From Ostrinia nubilalis (taxonomy: Eukaryota > Arthropoda > Insecta > Lepidoptera > Crambidae): DNA of 64,000 bases. The position numbers and the translations under genes were made by a program. The stretch covers positions 7,783,001-7,847,000 of the forward strand of contig NC_087097.1 in assembly GCF_963855985.1 (NCBI RefSeq), written 5' to 3'. Positions within the stretch are counted from its first letter, which is position 1, and every line of letters begins with the position of its first letter. Below the pieces are notes generated by a model, which had not been told where the DNA came from, did not search any database, and saw only the letters and a program-made list of their open reading frames with translations. This document shows positions 46,125 to 57,677 of the stretch, piece after piece.

Positions 46125-46224
46125 ATTTTAAATAAATAACTTGAAAAAATCGAAACTGCCTACTTTGGTGGCTACGATTCCCGCCTTAGGCAGTTTCGAT
46201 TTTTTCAAGTTGTTTATTTAAAAT
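46125..46224. repeat. long hairpin: 37-bp arms, 26-bp loop
   Basis: Arms 46125-46161 and 46188-46224 are inverted copies with one mismatch that I can find; the inner arm is 'gaaaaaatcgaaactgcct'. Could be a MITE reduced to its ends or a hairpin RNA source. Confidence 0.85.
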
Positions 46225-47856
46225 ACAATATAATATATTTGTACCTATGTATATTCTTTAGAATAACATGACTTAATCACGAGTTCTCCGAAGCTACAAT
46301 CGATTCGTAAATTGCCATTGTTGGGATGCGTGTTCCATATCATATTCGAAATGTGTGTTACGATTCCATATTAATATAATTCACAGTAGAATGGATACGA
46401 TGGAGTTATCACCGAACGGGTTAACGCTTCACCCGCGCACTTCCACGTGGAATTAAATAATCCGGATTAGAAAGCCATCATAAGGAAACATGAGATAATT
46501 AAGGCGTATGTATTTTGTTCATGTCGCAAAACAGATGCTATTACAACAAACTTAGTTATAAATATTTAATTCAACTCGTTATCAAAATAAATAAATTTAA
46601 GTTAGTGTACTGCCAATTTTGAGTTTTTGTTCTTGAAAATCTCTGTAAATCTGGCCTATTATTAGACTATGAAGTGTTATCATATATTTTGATACTGTAC
46701 TGATGTACTGATTTTCTTCTAAAAAACCTCCCACTGTGTTGGTTGTAGGTACCTACATTCTTTCTAGAAAAATATACAAATGCAATTTATCATGATTATG
46801 CTAAAATGTTTGAGCAATTACTGCTACCAATAAAATATTCACAAACATTTATTCACTGAATTGCGAATATTTTGTTTGCGAAGCTGTGCTTACAAATCGT
46901 AATGGTTATTGGAGCGAATTGTACTTTACCAAAATAAAAGTTTTCTTTTTCTTTGAGCAAGCTGAGATTTTGAATTATTGAAATATGATAAATATTTTGA
47001 AACTAATATAATATATTTTGTAAAGAGATATTTCAAAAAGTTAGTCAGTAAGCAGAGTGCTTTTCTTAGTTTAGTCTATGATTTAGGTGACATTTTCTTT
47101 GGTTCTTCTTTGAGTATAAATAGAGACTTAGAAGCTATTCCTATTGCACATTTAATGTTACCTATCTATCAATTTGGTAACAGAATAAATTAAATTCGCA
47201 CAAAAATCTCGACATTTTTATATTTAAATAACAGACACTTTAAACTTTAACTCTGTAACTTTAAATCTGTTAACTCACCAGTTAATCTCATCAGAACTAG
47301 TATTTAAAAAATGAAATCTCCGATCCCACTCAGTTGCTAATGGATACTGTAATTAATTTGCTGCCAACCAATCAAGGCCGATAGCTCGGATCATTTCCCA
47401 TATTGGAAGCTCCCTCCGTTTCATATGTCAATAGAGCTTTTGTATGGAAACCGCATAGCGGTCCAGCCAAAGGTGGTCTGAGCAATTAGCAGATAGCCTT
47501 CATCTCCATCATAGAACATGCCTGGTTGGCTCGAGCTGGAGCCGACCTGAATTGCGATTGTGGTAAAGGTAGCAACTACTCGATCGAATCGAACTAAGGT
47601 TAGCATATCGAAAAGTACTCTACGAGTATGCTGCACTATTAAATAGACACTAGAGAGAACATGAATTTTCACTTGAAACAATTGACAATCGATAAATCGA
47701 ATTTGTCATGTTCAAAAAATAATACTTATAACGAAGTGTCATGGACGTAACTGTATTTTAATTGTTATGTAAGGCTTATTTTTATGTTATTTTTCCTCTA
47801 TTAGCAATCGCAAATAAAACATTATTTTAAACTTAAGTAATTAGAATTATTATAAA
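46225..47856. other. non-coding, nothing recognised
   Basis: AT-rich, no supported gene or repeat boundary. Confidence 0.4.
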
Positions 47857-47981
47857 GGCTGATTTTTCAATCGTCAGATATCTTTTTACCTGAAGAATAA
47901 ACTTGTCATTTTGACATATTTCCCATACTGATAAAACTTATTCTTCAGTTAAAAGTTATCAGACGATTGAAAAATCAGCCC
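47857..47981. mobile_element. MITE with 'ggctgatttttcaatcgtc' ends
   Basis: The left end is inverted at the right end ('gacgattgaaaaatcagcc'), and pairing continues imperfectly inward ('tgaagaataa' versus 'ttattcttca'). 125 bp, non-coding. Confidence 0.8.
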
Positions 47982-48492
47982 TAAGTTAAGCATTTAGAGT
48001 AAAGTAGGTAATAGGATTATAATAATTATCCCTTTATAATCGCCGTTTTCTTCGAAGTAATCAGAATCGATTATTAGTTTCTACACACAAACAATATGCT
48101 AAACGGTTATGAACTATTCAAGAACACACTATTCTAAACATTTAATAACGTAATCTATTTGCAAACAAAACAGTTAACATGTTGAAGATTAATCACAACT
48201 TTCTTAATCAATGCTACACGATATTTCTGGGAAGAGCTAAAATCAAATGCTTACTACAAACAGGTTGTAAATTTGAATAGATATTAATTACAGCAGATTC
48301 TACGCACCGATATTTGAGGATATGTACGTGAGATGAATCGGGTATTCGAATATTCAATCAATTAGTATGTTCGGATATGTTATCGATTAGCGCTGAACAG
48401 ATTTGGCTCCATGTTTCATTTATGATACTCGTAACCTTCTCGAAACACATAAGTATCGATATTATTGCTTTTGATTAAATCATAGTATTTAC
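47982..48492. other. non-coding, nothing recognised
   Basis: AT-rich; no feature seen. Confidence 0.4.
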
Positions 48493-48720
48493 TTCGGCGC
48501 GGGCACATAGCTCGTAGAGACGATGGCCGTTGGAGCAGAAAAGTTCTCGAGTGGCGACCACGGGCTGGAAGATGTAGCGTGGGCAGGCCTCCTACTAGGT
48601 GGACCGACGATCTGGTGAAGGTCGCGGGAAGAGCCTGCGGGCAGCGCAGGACCGTTCATTGTGGAAAACCTTGGAGGAGGCCTTTGTCCAGCAGTGGACG
48701 TCACTCGGCTGAAACGAACG
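48493..48720 (+). pseudogene. 5'-truncated LINE: last part of the reverse-transcriptase ORF
   Basis: In one + frame the stretch encodes GHIARRDDGRWSRKVLEW, then GRPPTRWTDDLVKVAGRA. This is the characteristic C-terminal end of a widespread lepidopteran LINE polyprotein (RTE-type as far as I recall). It then runs into 'ctttgtccagcagtggacg' and an (acga) repeat tail. A frame change near 48640 separates it from the expected ending. Only the 3' end of the element is present, as is usual for incomplete reverse transcription. Confidence 0.75.
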
Positions 48721-49619
48721 AACGATTTACTTCTATGAATTTTTTCATGTAAACTTGAGCTTTAGATGATTTTCCTCTTTACAGAAAAGATTTGAATATA
48801 TCCATGTTCAAGTGGGTAAAAGGATGTTCTAACAAACTTTTGCCCTAAAAATCAGTTCTAGTCTTATTCTTGTTAGGTATATGAGTGAATTACGTAACCT
48901 ACAGCCGAAGGATCTAAAAAAAATGTTTTAATTGAAACGAATTTAATTAATAAAACATAAATTACAAAAGTATTAGAACTCGAAGTAGTGCCTAGGTTCG
49001 AAGTGTAAACGCAAATGAACGTTTGGGCAGCTCGAGGAAACGGCGCTGGCGGCTTGACGTCACGTAGGGTGAAATAATATGCTGACTTGGTGGCGTGTGC
49101 ACTGTTCAGGCGCGTGATAAGTCGTCGCTAGGCAGCCGAAATTATGAAATTCTGCATAGGCATAATTGGCTTGCTCGACGTATATATTAGTGAGCAAACA
49201 TCAAAATAAATAAATTATAGTCGTTACTAATAGAATACCTACCGAAGTTTCTGGACTTTAGATTGCCAAGACGACAGACATAATATTTAATATGTTATGT
49301 GAATAATCGAGTCGTGTTATTTAATAATACCTTTTTTTATTTATCAAATCTAAACAAAAAGTAACAGTTAAGTGGCGGTAAATCCTATTTTCCCTTTTTA
49401 TAAAAGAAATAAAGAAATCCACAAAAACGGCTGAAAGTTTTTGAGGAGTTTCCCAGTATTAGAGAGAAAATTATCGTGTCGCGGATAATTCGCGAAGTTT
49501 GTGTGGGCAGGATCTGCCCGCGATAGACAAGTTTTTATTGAGAAAAGAATTGAAGATCACGACTTTTGTTATGAAGGTACCTAAATAGTATAAATTGAAT
49601 CAAATTAATCTATACTTAG
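48721..49619. other. non-coding, nothing recognised
   Basis: No supported gene. GC-richer at 49010-49140, with no motif that I can name. Confidence 0.35.
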
Positions 49620-49835
49620 TCTATACTAATGCGAAAGTAAATCTGTCTGTCTGTCTCGCTTTCACGCTTAAACTACTGAACCGACTTTGATGAAATTTTG
49701 TATAGAGATAGTTTGAGTCCCGGGAAAGGACATAGGATAGTTTTTATCCCGGTTTTTGAAACAGGGACGCGCGCGATAATGTTTTTCTGTGACAGACAAA
49801 ATTCCACGCGGGCGAAGCCGCGGGCGGAAAGCAAG
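49620..49835 (+). mobile_element. nonautonomous Helitron-like repeat (216 bp)
   Basis: Starts 'tctatactaatgcgaaagta', contains 'ctgtctgtctgtctc', 'aactactgaaccgactttga' and 'atcccggtttttgaaac', and ends with the hairpin-rich 'gcgggcgaagccgcgggcgg' then 'aaagcaag'. The usual CTRR end reads CAAG here, so the boundary is less certain than for 1216-1421. Confidence 0.6.
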
Positions 49836-49880
49836 TAAATACGTTAGATATAAAATATTACGCCTACAGAATTAGATATA

Positions 49881-49999
49881 CTATGGATCCGACCCGCATG
49901 CGAAGCGTGGGGATTATGGAAAAACCCTCCTCTATAGTGGACGAGGCTCATAGTCCAGCAGTGGACTGTAAAGGGCTCTTGATGATGATTATGATTACT
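49881..49999 (+). mobile_element. LINE/SINE 3' tail
   Basis: Contains 'tagtccagcagtggactgta', 'aagggctcttgatgatgatt', the common lepidopteran retroelement ending with a (gat)n tail. Confidence 0.6.
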
Positions 50000-50042
50000 T
50001 TTACTATGTTAATCGTCACAATATTTTATTGAGGAAGCTCTT

Positions 50043-50098
50043 GGCCTGTATCTCACCTGATGGTAAGTGATGTAAGTGATGGTAAGTAAGTGACCTTA
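50043..50098 (-). mobile_element. short LINE-tail scrap
   Basis: 'ggcctgtatctcacctgatg' followed by repeated 'gtaagtgatg' resembles, in reverse, the CR1-type tail 'catcacttaccatcaggtga'. Confidence 0.45.
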
Positions 50099-50562
50099 AA
50101 AAAGAAATGTAAGCAGCCATCTAAGCACGATTATTAATTACATCTCATAATCTATTATTAATAACGACTTTCCGCCCTATAATTATTCCAGAAATAGAAG
50201 TGTCCTGACTATTGTCATTTGTATGTATGTGCTATGTAGCGAGTGTTGTATCTAATTTCCTCATGTAGAACCAAAGACCTGTAAATAACTAGACAAACCA
50301 TACATACTAAAAAGAGGACACTATCGGGGGCGTGCTCTAGTTACCTAAAATAACTTTAGCGCGTAAACAAAATGCGCAAATACCTAAGTAATGACAACGT
50401 TCTCTTGGTCCCATTATTTGCTCCTATTATCGCTCGTATTCGACTAAACGAGTTTGTGATAAAAATTACAATTAAGCAATACCGTTCAAATCCTAGAAAA
50501 AGTTATAAATATGACAGTTTTAATTCCCAAAATCGCTTTACTTCGGCTTTTTTTTGTATGTA

Positions 50563-50887
50563 AGAGCCAAAGCACACGATGCGTTGCGGCACCGCTCCAG
50601 AGATTATGCCGAATCGTGCGACGCAGCGCCGCACCCTCATGTGCCCGCCACATCGCTTCGCGTCGCCGCACTGTCGCTGCAACGTATCGTATTATGCTCT
50701 TTAGGGCACTTCACTCACTCATTTCATTCTGCGTAGCGATTTGTAATTTCACCATAAAATATCGCGCGACGCAGCGCCGCACCGCGTGTGCCCGCCACAC
50801 CGCTCCCGGTGTCGCACCGTCACCGTAACGCATCGTGTGAAATGTACTTAAGGAAGCAATAAACATATTGAGTATTGCTTTGGCTCT
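50563..50887. mobile_element. GC-rich MITE (copy 1)
   Basis: Ends AGAGCCAAAGC (50563-50573) and GCTTTGGCTCT (50877-50887). A second inverted pair lies inside: 'acacgatgcgtt' at 50574-50585 and 'aacgcatcgtgt' at 50827-50838. Two direct repeats of 'cgcgacgcagcgccgcacc' type occur within. Non-coding; overlapping frames here come from the GC-rich repeats. Confidence 0.7.
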
Positions 50888-51766
50888 AAGGCACTTCACT
50901 CTCCGAAGCAATTTGTATATCAACTATATCTACTTTTTATAAGGCCCCAGCAAGTCTAGTAGTGCTATGTCTTTGGCTGGAACAGTCGGCGTAGTTCCAA
51001 AGTGGCGTCTGTCAGGTGTCAATTAGCTGCCCTCGCCTTATAAGCGCAGTGGCGGTCTTAATTGATGTCTAGTTCTAGTAGGAGTACTACACCGATCGAC
51101 TTTGTTCCCTTACTCTTAAGAGCTATACGTATTTATTGACTTGTTTTTCCTTAGAAAAAGGAAAAAACCTATGTAACAGATTAAACAGTTGTTTATGTTG
51201 TAAATAACATTATCCGACGACATCTAAATAGATACCTAGTATCTTAAGTTTGCGAGAACGATTTTTCTTAACTAAAAATACTGAGTGTATCTTAGTATTT
51301 ACACTGACACAGTCAAAAATAAAATTAAATGTTTTTCTTTAGAAAGTTACAACAAAATTGTATTTTTCTGTTTGAACCGATTTCGTGACGCATGCGAAGG
51401 CTAAATTGTCATTCCCATAAATATTTTAAATGTACGACAAATTAAGGTAATTATAGATACCTACCTACTTAGTAAAAACTTTTCAGCGGAAAATGTAATT
51501 ACTCGTTCCTGATCCTGATCGCTACTATTTTCACGTATCATAAATTATTTGTTTTACCTATATTTTTAATACCACTTATATTTTAAGATAATTAATAATA
51601 AATAATATTAATTAATTAATAAATAATTCTAATAATTCATAATAATGTATTAAAACTTCTATAAGTATTGGATATCACCTAACGTCAGATCCGACAACTC
51701 ACTCACGCATTCAAGTTCTATTACTCACTCGATCGTTTACTTTATTGCAATTCGAACACCGAACAG

Positions 51767-51801
51767 TCAGTTACTATCCAACCTCCGCCGTGATCGGACG
51801 T
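51767..51801 (+). promoter_or_regulatory. core promoter, Inr + DPE (copy 1)
   Basis: Initiator TCAGTT (TCA+1KTY) with A+1 at 51769, and GGACGT at +28 to +33 (51796-51801), an exact DPE at the exact distance. No TATA box at -30. This pairing is the standard TATA-less arthropod promoter. Confidence 0.75.
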
Positions 51802-51867
51802 CTCGAGGAACGTGTGTGAAGTGTTTTAAAGTGTTTAGTGGTGGAAATACTGCTCGAGCAAACCATG
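51769..51867 (+). CDS. first exon of a host gene: 5' UTR plus ATG only (copy 1)
   Basis: From the Inr start at 51769 a 96-nt leader ends in 'gagcaaaccATG' (good start context) at 51865-51867. A consensus donor GTAAGT follows immediately at 51868, so the exon contributes only the start codon (phase 0). It is joined by a 1,937-bp intron to the exon at 53805. Coding assignment rests on the promoter, start context, donor and the in-phase next exon together. The gene is not recognised. Confidence 0.65.
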
Positions 51868-52201
51868 GTAAGTTATTTTTTTTTATGTACATTAATATAA
51901 AATAAGGAATATTAGGTATTATCAGTCTTGTGTTCATATTAATAAATAATCATTTACGCCTAGTTTTACTCGTAACAATTCCTAAACTCCTTTTATTTAT
52001 AACTAAAGTCCACCGCATTCCTATGAAAGGCAGTAGTTTACTCTGAAAATCGTTTTAGATCATCTCTTCCATATCTGTTATTCATGACACCGCCATGATG
52101 AGTAAACGAGACGGGAATACCCGAATTTCATGTCAACTTCATGAGTGAACGAGACGGCATACCTGAATTTTGCAAAATAGAGCCCCTGCATTCTTACATA
52201 G

Positions 52202-52555
52202 TAAGGCCCGGTTTCTACCAAGGCCGAGCGGCGCGATGTTTTTTTTTTTAATAACCAATCAGATTTCATTATTATCATCCGCGTCGGTGGAAATGGACCG
52301 AGCAGTGAAAAGAGATGTGTCGGGTGATCTCATTTTTGTGTGGAGATTGACAGCGGTGCGAAGCGGAGCTATGCGGAGTGTTTTCCTTTCACAGGCTGAC
52401 AGCTGACGGCTACGCAGAGCTCACACTACATCTCTCGTCTCCGCTCTTATCCGCTCGTCTCCACCCTTCTCCGCTCTTCTCCGCTCTGCTTTGGTGGAAA
52501 TAACCTGCAAGCTTCGCCGCACATCTACCCTCGTCTTCGTGGAAACCGGGCCTTA
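52202..52555. mobile_element. MITE with TAAGGCCCGG ends (copy 1)
   Basis: Left 'taaggcccggtttctacca' and right 'tggaaaccgggcctta' are inverted copies. The interior holds 'ccgctc(t/g)tctcc' repeats. Lies within intron 1 of the predicted gene. Confidence 0.8.
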
Positions 52556-52809
52556 GGTACACAATTTCGCGCATGTCTCAAGGAACAAAAGACTGGCGCG
52601 TCTGCATCAGATAAGAGATTCGTCGCCACGTCCCCAACGTTATGGTTATCACTATGATCTGCTGTTAGCAAACAGTTATCGTTACATCATAACAAATGAG
52701 TCAGAAGCCGGATGTATGTAAGACAATGCCAAAATAAATATTAGGCATAAACGATGTTTCTCAAAAATACGAGAGTTATACTCGTACGAGTTCTTTGGTC
52801 TATTAATAG

Positions 52810-53089
52810 CAGTGGTTCTTAACCGGTGGTCCCTGGAGGCATTCCAAGTGGTCCGCGAAGACATCGTAAGAAACAAGTGATGTGACGTGAGTGAAGTCAA
52901 CACAACGCAAACGGCGCACAGTAGGCGAGAAATCGACCTCCCCTTTCATAGGATTTGAAAAAAAATCATTATTATTCTCAAAATGACCTTACCTATACAC
53001 CCACGAAGTTTGTCTAACCTTCCGTGGTCCCTGACAAGACAGAAATTTGGTAAAATGGTCCCTCATGACATAAAGGTTAAGAACTACTG
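52810..53089. mobile_element. hAT-like MITE (copy 1)
   Basis: Ends 'cagtggttcttaacc' and 'ggttaagaactactg' form inverted repeats beginning CAGTG, the hAT style. Repeats of 'ggtccct' lie near each end. About 280 bp, in intron 1. Confidence 0.75.
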
Positions 53090-53804
53090 GTCTATAGCGA
53101 TTATACAGGGTGGTATTAATAATTAAATACATTAATAGGTGATAAAACCAGTCTACTATAAAATATTATTAAACAACAAAACTTCCTGGGCATCAAATGT
53201 CATCAGCTAGTAGCTATCCGCGTGGGTTGCTTGAGTGCTACTAAATAAAACCAGAGGTCAGACTTGAGTAACAATGAAGTCTAGTTTCAGCACAACGACA
53301 TTTTGAACTTATTTTTGTTTTTTTAATCTGTTTATATAGCAACGAAATCACAAAAAAACTATTTAGAAAATCATACAGTAGTAACTTTTTGTTTCAACTA
53401 AAATTCCATTCTCAAATGAAAAATAAGTCCGTAAAAGTAGGTATTCAAAATTTAAAATTTTCTACCACTGCCCGTTTGCGTCATTCTGCACTTATAACTG
53501 TTACAAATAAAATAAATAAAAGCAATGTGTGCTTCAGCAGTCTATTTCCGACGGCTGCCGCTTCCGCTCTCGCCAATGCTAGAAACTATATTGTCTCGCC
53601 TTCGAGAGAGTATTGATAGAAACGATTTCCCGGCAGCAAACGAATGTTGAAATAATACAGGGTGTATGAGCTAAATGAGCTTTCTATGTCCAGCAATTTT
53701 TACAGGGAAATTCAAAATATTTGGACATAAAAATATTCTTAATTCTGGTAACTACGCGATTTGTAAAGATCGTATTTTTTATTTGCTATTTACTTTTTTT
53801 TCAG

Positions 53805-53841
53805 GCGGAGATTAATCTCGGCGTTCCGGAGTCAATTAAAG
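53805..53841 (+). CDS. 37-nt second coding exon (copy 1)
   Basis: Preceded by a strong acceptor (polypyrimidine run then 'tttttttttcag') and followed by donor GTTAGT at 53842. In phase after the ATG exon it reads AEINLGVPESIK plus one base (phase 1). The small size and clean splice sites indicate a real exon; the sequence would be the N-terminus of a cytosolic protein with no signal peptide. I do not recognise the protein. Because 37 is not a multiple of three, including both copies of this exon in one transcript would shift the frame. Confidence 0.65.
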
Positions 53842-55431
53842 GTTAGTGAAACTTTTATTAGCTACTTAAAATAGTGACATTGGTTGGTGGAAATCAGCAC
53901 ACCTTCTTTACTGACTTCAGGTTAACTCAAGCTTTTAATTACTTAGCTGAGTATATTACTTGATGGGATACGAACCCAGGACTTCAGGGTCCATCTACCT
54001 AACTATCCCAACTCTTAATGACAGGCACAGTCAAACAACTCTCATCACAAACCCATAAAACACTTAAAGCAAACAGCTATAAATTCAAACGTCTTAAACT
54101 ACCATTAGTTAGTGTTGCCAGTACTTATCGACTTTCGATAACTCCATACATGTTTGGTCAAACTCCCTGACTGTTAACTTAGGACAAACAAGAAATGGGG
54201 CGACTTGCCCGCATTCAAAGCGGCCAAATTACTAACAACGAACTAACGAGAAGTTTATGGTGACCACTGTTTTTGGGTCGTCCCACTACTTTTTGGCTTT
54301 TGATGGCGCATTACAAGATTGGATATTTACGATATCTGCTGGGTGATCAGTGACGTCAACCAGTCTAGTTGACCCTAATAAGTATGACGCCTTTACGCAC
54401 GTATCAACCACGATACCCAAAATAAAACTTCATTACATTATAAGCACGGGCATTAAAACTAATTTATCGTAAAGCTCTAAAAATTAAATTCTGTACAACA
54501 GTTTAGTATTGGTATTGAAAAACACAAGAGTAATCAAATTAAAAAATATAGTTTTATTGCATCATATTACGTTAAAGGGTTTGCAAAATAGGTACTGTAA
54601 CATTTTTTGAGTTCTTAATGTTCTTCACCTCTCTGCTAAATGAAAACGTATTTAAAATGCCATTTCAAGAACAGTTCATACATGGCAAGATTAAAAAAAA
54701 AATAAAGTGCTCTGAAAGAACTCTGTCTCTATGCCCCATATAGGCAAACACATTACATAAATTAAGTATTATATTGACCAAAGCAAACACACCTCAGTAT
54801 ATCTTGCTTGCGGACACTAAGCCTCTCCACTGTGTTGTGCCTAGAGATTTACCGTTCAAACTATCGGAATGCGAGCTCTAATTCCAAAGGCAACACTCCC
54901 AGTTCAAGTTTACACGCCGCCTCGGTTTAGTAGCTCGCTATTTAGTACATGGGTTTCTTGTTGCCCTTTGTAAACGGCAGATGCAACTGGGATAGCGCTA
55001 TAGGACCCCATAAAGTATTGCATTTTATGTTGTATACCAGGTAGGTATGATGCTTTAAAATTTAAGGGCTAACATGAGTTAAACTAGCGCTACGAATGGA
55101 TTTTAATAAAGTTAAGGTGCCTTTTAATTGAAATTGTTTGCCTTGCCTTCCATTTCCTTGTAAAATACATTACATTACATTCTAATCTTTTTCTTTCTTA
55201 TAATTTTCACTAACTATCCTGATTTATTGATTCAAAAAAGTTTAAGTAGACTGCACCGCAAATTTTAGGGTCTTTGATGCCTTTAAACTATAAACCCTTC
55301 AATGTTATCGTTTTATATATTTAATTACTTTATAGCTGTAATCTGTATGCTGTGATAATAAAAAATATAACGGAGATCTATACATAACAATTAATTACCA
55401 CAAAGGAGATTCCTTAAAAATAAATTTATTA
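53842..55431 (+). other. intron 2 of the predicted gene, start (copy 1)
   Basis: Non-coding. At 53961-54010 a B-box-like 'ggatacgaacc' (inverse) occurs, but there is no tRNA. Nothing else recognised. Confidence 0.4.
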
Positions 55432-55613
55432 GCACGCATTGCAGTTGTAGTCGATATTTTCCCCGATCCCAGTAAGTAAAAGGCCCCATTGAGAGCTGTT
55501 TCTTGGCCCGTGGCGAGCGCGCATTAGACAAACACCGCTTCAGTTTATTGGTTCAGTGTGATCACTACGTGCATGCTCGTGGATATAGTAGGATTGCAAG
55601 GAGAAGTAGCAAT
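55432..55613 (+). repeat. ~180-bp direct repeat A (copy 1)
   Basis: Begins 'gcacgcattgca', continues 'cagtaagtaaaaggcccc', 'tgtttcttggcccgtggcga', 'acaaacaccgcttcagttta', and ends 'attgcaaggagaagtagcaa'. Homologous to 55860 onward, but the 24-bp segment 55444-55467 is in the opposite orientation there. Confidence 0.8.
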
Positions 55614-55859
55614 GCACCTATTAAATTTGAATTAGGTCACAAAATGATAAAATTTTTCAATGAATGTTGTTAGAGACAGAAAAAAGAATATAATATTCTT
55701 TAGTTGTCATAAAGCACCAACTACAAGTACTTACTTAAGATGCCATCTTTGTCGTGCTGTCGACTGTACTTCATACCTGTTTTAAAGTACAGAAAGATTT
55801 CCGTTATTGTTAGTACAAGTCCCTACTTTAATTTCTTAGAAATAAATCAAGTAAAATTC

Positions 55860-56025
55860 GCACGCATTGCAATCGAAGGAAAATATCGACTACAACTGCA
55901 GTAAGTAAAAGGCCCTATTAAGAGTGCTGTTTCTTGGCCCATGGCGAGCGAGCGTTAGACAAACACCGCTTCAGTTTATTGGTTCAGTGTGAATCACTAC
56001 GTGCATGCTCGGAAATAGTAGAATT
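55860..56025 (+). repeat. direct repeat A', truncated by the duplication junction (copy 1)
   Basis: Same ordered words as repeat A, 428 bp downstream. Segment 55872-55896 is the inverse of 55444-55467. It stops at the breakpoint 56025; its full form is seen only after copy 2 (61736-61919). Confidence 0.8.
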
Positions 56026-56031
56026 ATATTA
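56026..56031. other. 6-bp filler at the duplication junction
   Basis: 'atatta' is found between the end of copy 1 and the start of copy 2 ('tattaataa'). It repeats the adjoining sequence with one base shift, as in templated end joining. Confidence 0.8.
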
Positions 56032-56438
56032 TATTAATAACGACTTTCCGCCCTATAATTATTCCAGAAATAGAAGTGTCCTGACTATTGTCATTTGTAT
56101 GTATGTGCTATGTAGCGAGTGTTGTATCTAATTTCCTCATGTAGAACCAAAGACCTGTAAATAACTAGACAAACCATACATACTAAAAAGAGGACACTAT
56201 CGGGGGCGTGCTCTAGTTACCTAAAATAACTTTAGCGCGTAAACAAAATGCGCAAATACCTAAGTAATGACAACGTTCTCTTGGTCCCATTATTTGCTCC
56301 TATTATCGCTCGTATTCGACTAAACGAGTTTGTGATAAAAATTACAATTAAGCAATACCGTTCAAATCCTAGAAAAAGTTATAAATATGACAGTTTTAAT
56401 TCCCAAAATCGCTTTACTTCGGCTTTTTTTTGTATGTA

Positions 56439-56763
56439 AGAGCCAAAGCACACGATGCGTTGCGGCACCGCTCCAGAGATTATGCCGAATCGTGCGACGC
56501 AGCGCCGCACCCTCATGTGCCCGCCACATCGCTTCGCGTCGCCGCACTGTCGCTGCAACGTATCGTATTATGCTCTTTAGGGCACTTCACTCACTCATTT
56601 CATTCTGCGTAGCGATTTGTAATTTCACCATAAAATATCGCGCGACGCAGCGCCGCACCGCGTGTGCCCGCCACACCGCTCCCGGTGTCGCACCGTCACC
56701 GTAACGCATCGTGTGAAATGTACTTAAGGAAGCAATAAACATATTGAGTATTGCTTTGGCTCT
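56439..56763. mobile_element. GC-rich MITE (copy 2)
   Basis: Duplicate of 50563-50887. Confidence 0.7.
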
Positions 56764-57642
56764 AAGGCACTTCACTCTCCGAAGCAATTTGTATATCAAC
56801 TATATCTACTTTTTATAAGGCCCCAGCAAGTCTAGTAGTGCTATGTCTTTGGCTGGAACAGTCGGCGTAGTTCCAAAGTGGCGTCTGTCAGGTGTCAATT
56901 AGCTGCCCTCGCCTTATAAGCGCAGTGGCGGTCTTAATTGATGTCTAGTTCTAGTAGGAGTACTACACCGATCGACTTTGTTCCCTTACTCTTAAGAGCT
57001 ATACGTATTTATTGACTTGTTTTTCCTTAGAAAAAGGAAAAAACCTATGTAACAGATTAAACAGTTGTTTATGTTGTAAATAACATTATCCGACGACATC
57101 TAAATAGATACCTAGTATCTTAAGTTTGCGAGAACGATTTTTCTTAACTAAAAATACTGAGTGTATCTTAGTATTTACACTGACACAGTCAAAAATAAAA
57201 TTAAATGTTTTTCTTTAGAAAGTTACAACAAAATTGTATTTTTCTGTTTGAACCGATTTCGTGACGCATGCGAAGGCTAAATTGTCATTCCCATAAATAT
57301 TTTAAATGTACGACAAATTAAGGTAATTATAGATACCTACCTACTTAGTAAAAACTTTTCAGCGGAAAATGTAATTACTCGTTCCTGATCCTGATCGCTA
57401 CTATTTTCACGTATCATAAATTATTTGTTTTACCTATATTTTTAATACCACTTATATTTTAAGATAATTAATAATAAATAATATTAATTAATTAATAAAT
57501 AATTCTAATAATTCATAATAATGTATTAAAACTTCTATAAGTATTGGATATCACCTAACGTCAGATCCGACAACTCACTCACGCATTCAAGTTCTATTAC
57601 TCACTCGATCGTTTACTTTATTGCAATTCGAACACCGAACAG

Positions 57643-57677
57643 TCAGTTACTATCCAACCTCCGCCGTGATCGGACGT
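57643..57677 (+). promoter_or_regulatory. core promoter, Inr + DPE (copy 2)
   Basis: TCAGTT with A+1 at 57645 and GGACGT at 57672-57677; same as copy 1. Being nearer to the rest of the gene, this copy may be the one that drives it. Confidence 0.75.

Larger units (their letters stand above)
50156..56025. repeat. tandem duplication, copy 1 (5,870 bp)
   Basis: Every base I compared recurs 5,876 bp further on (56032-61901), and all open frames inside are identical in sequence and spacing. Left limit: homology begins 'tattaataacgactttccg' at 50156. Right limit: 'gtagaatt' at 56025, after which the sequence is 'atatta' here but 'gcaagg' after copy 2. Confidence 0.95.

Noticed and set aside
50511..50828. 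105-codon open frame rich in Arg/Ala (and its copy at 56387-56704)
   Set aside because: It lies inside a GC-rich MITE with internal direct repeats; no splice or start context.
52170..52406. 78-codon frame (and copy at 58046-58282)
   Set aside because: Falls within a MITE with clear inverted ends inside the predicted intron.
53961..54010. tRNA-like B box 'ggatacgaacc' (inverse) with anticodon-stem-like neighbour
   Set aside because: No acceptor stem or proper A box and wrong spacing; at most a scrap of a tRNA-derived repeat.
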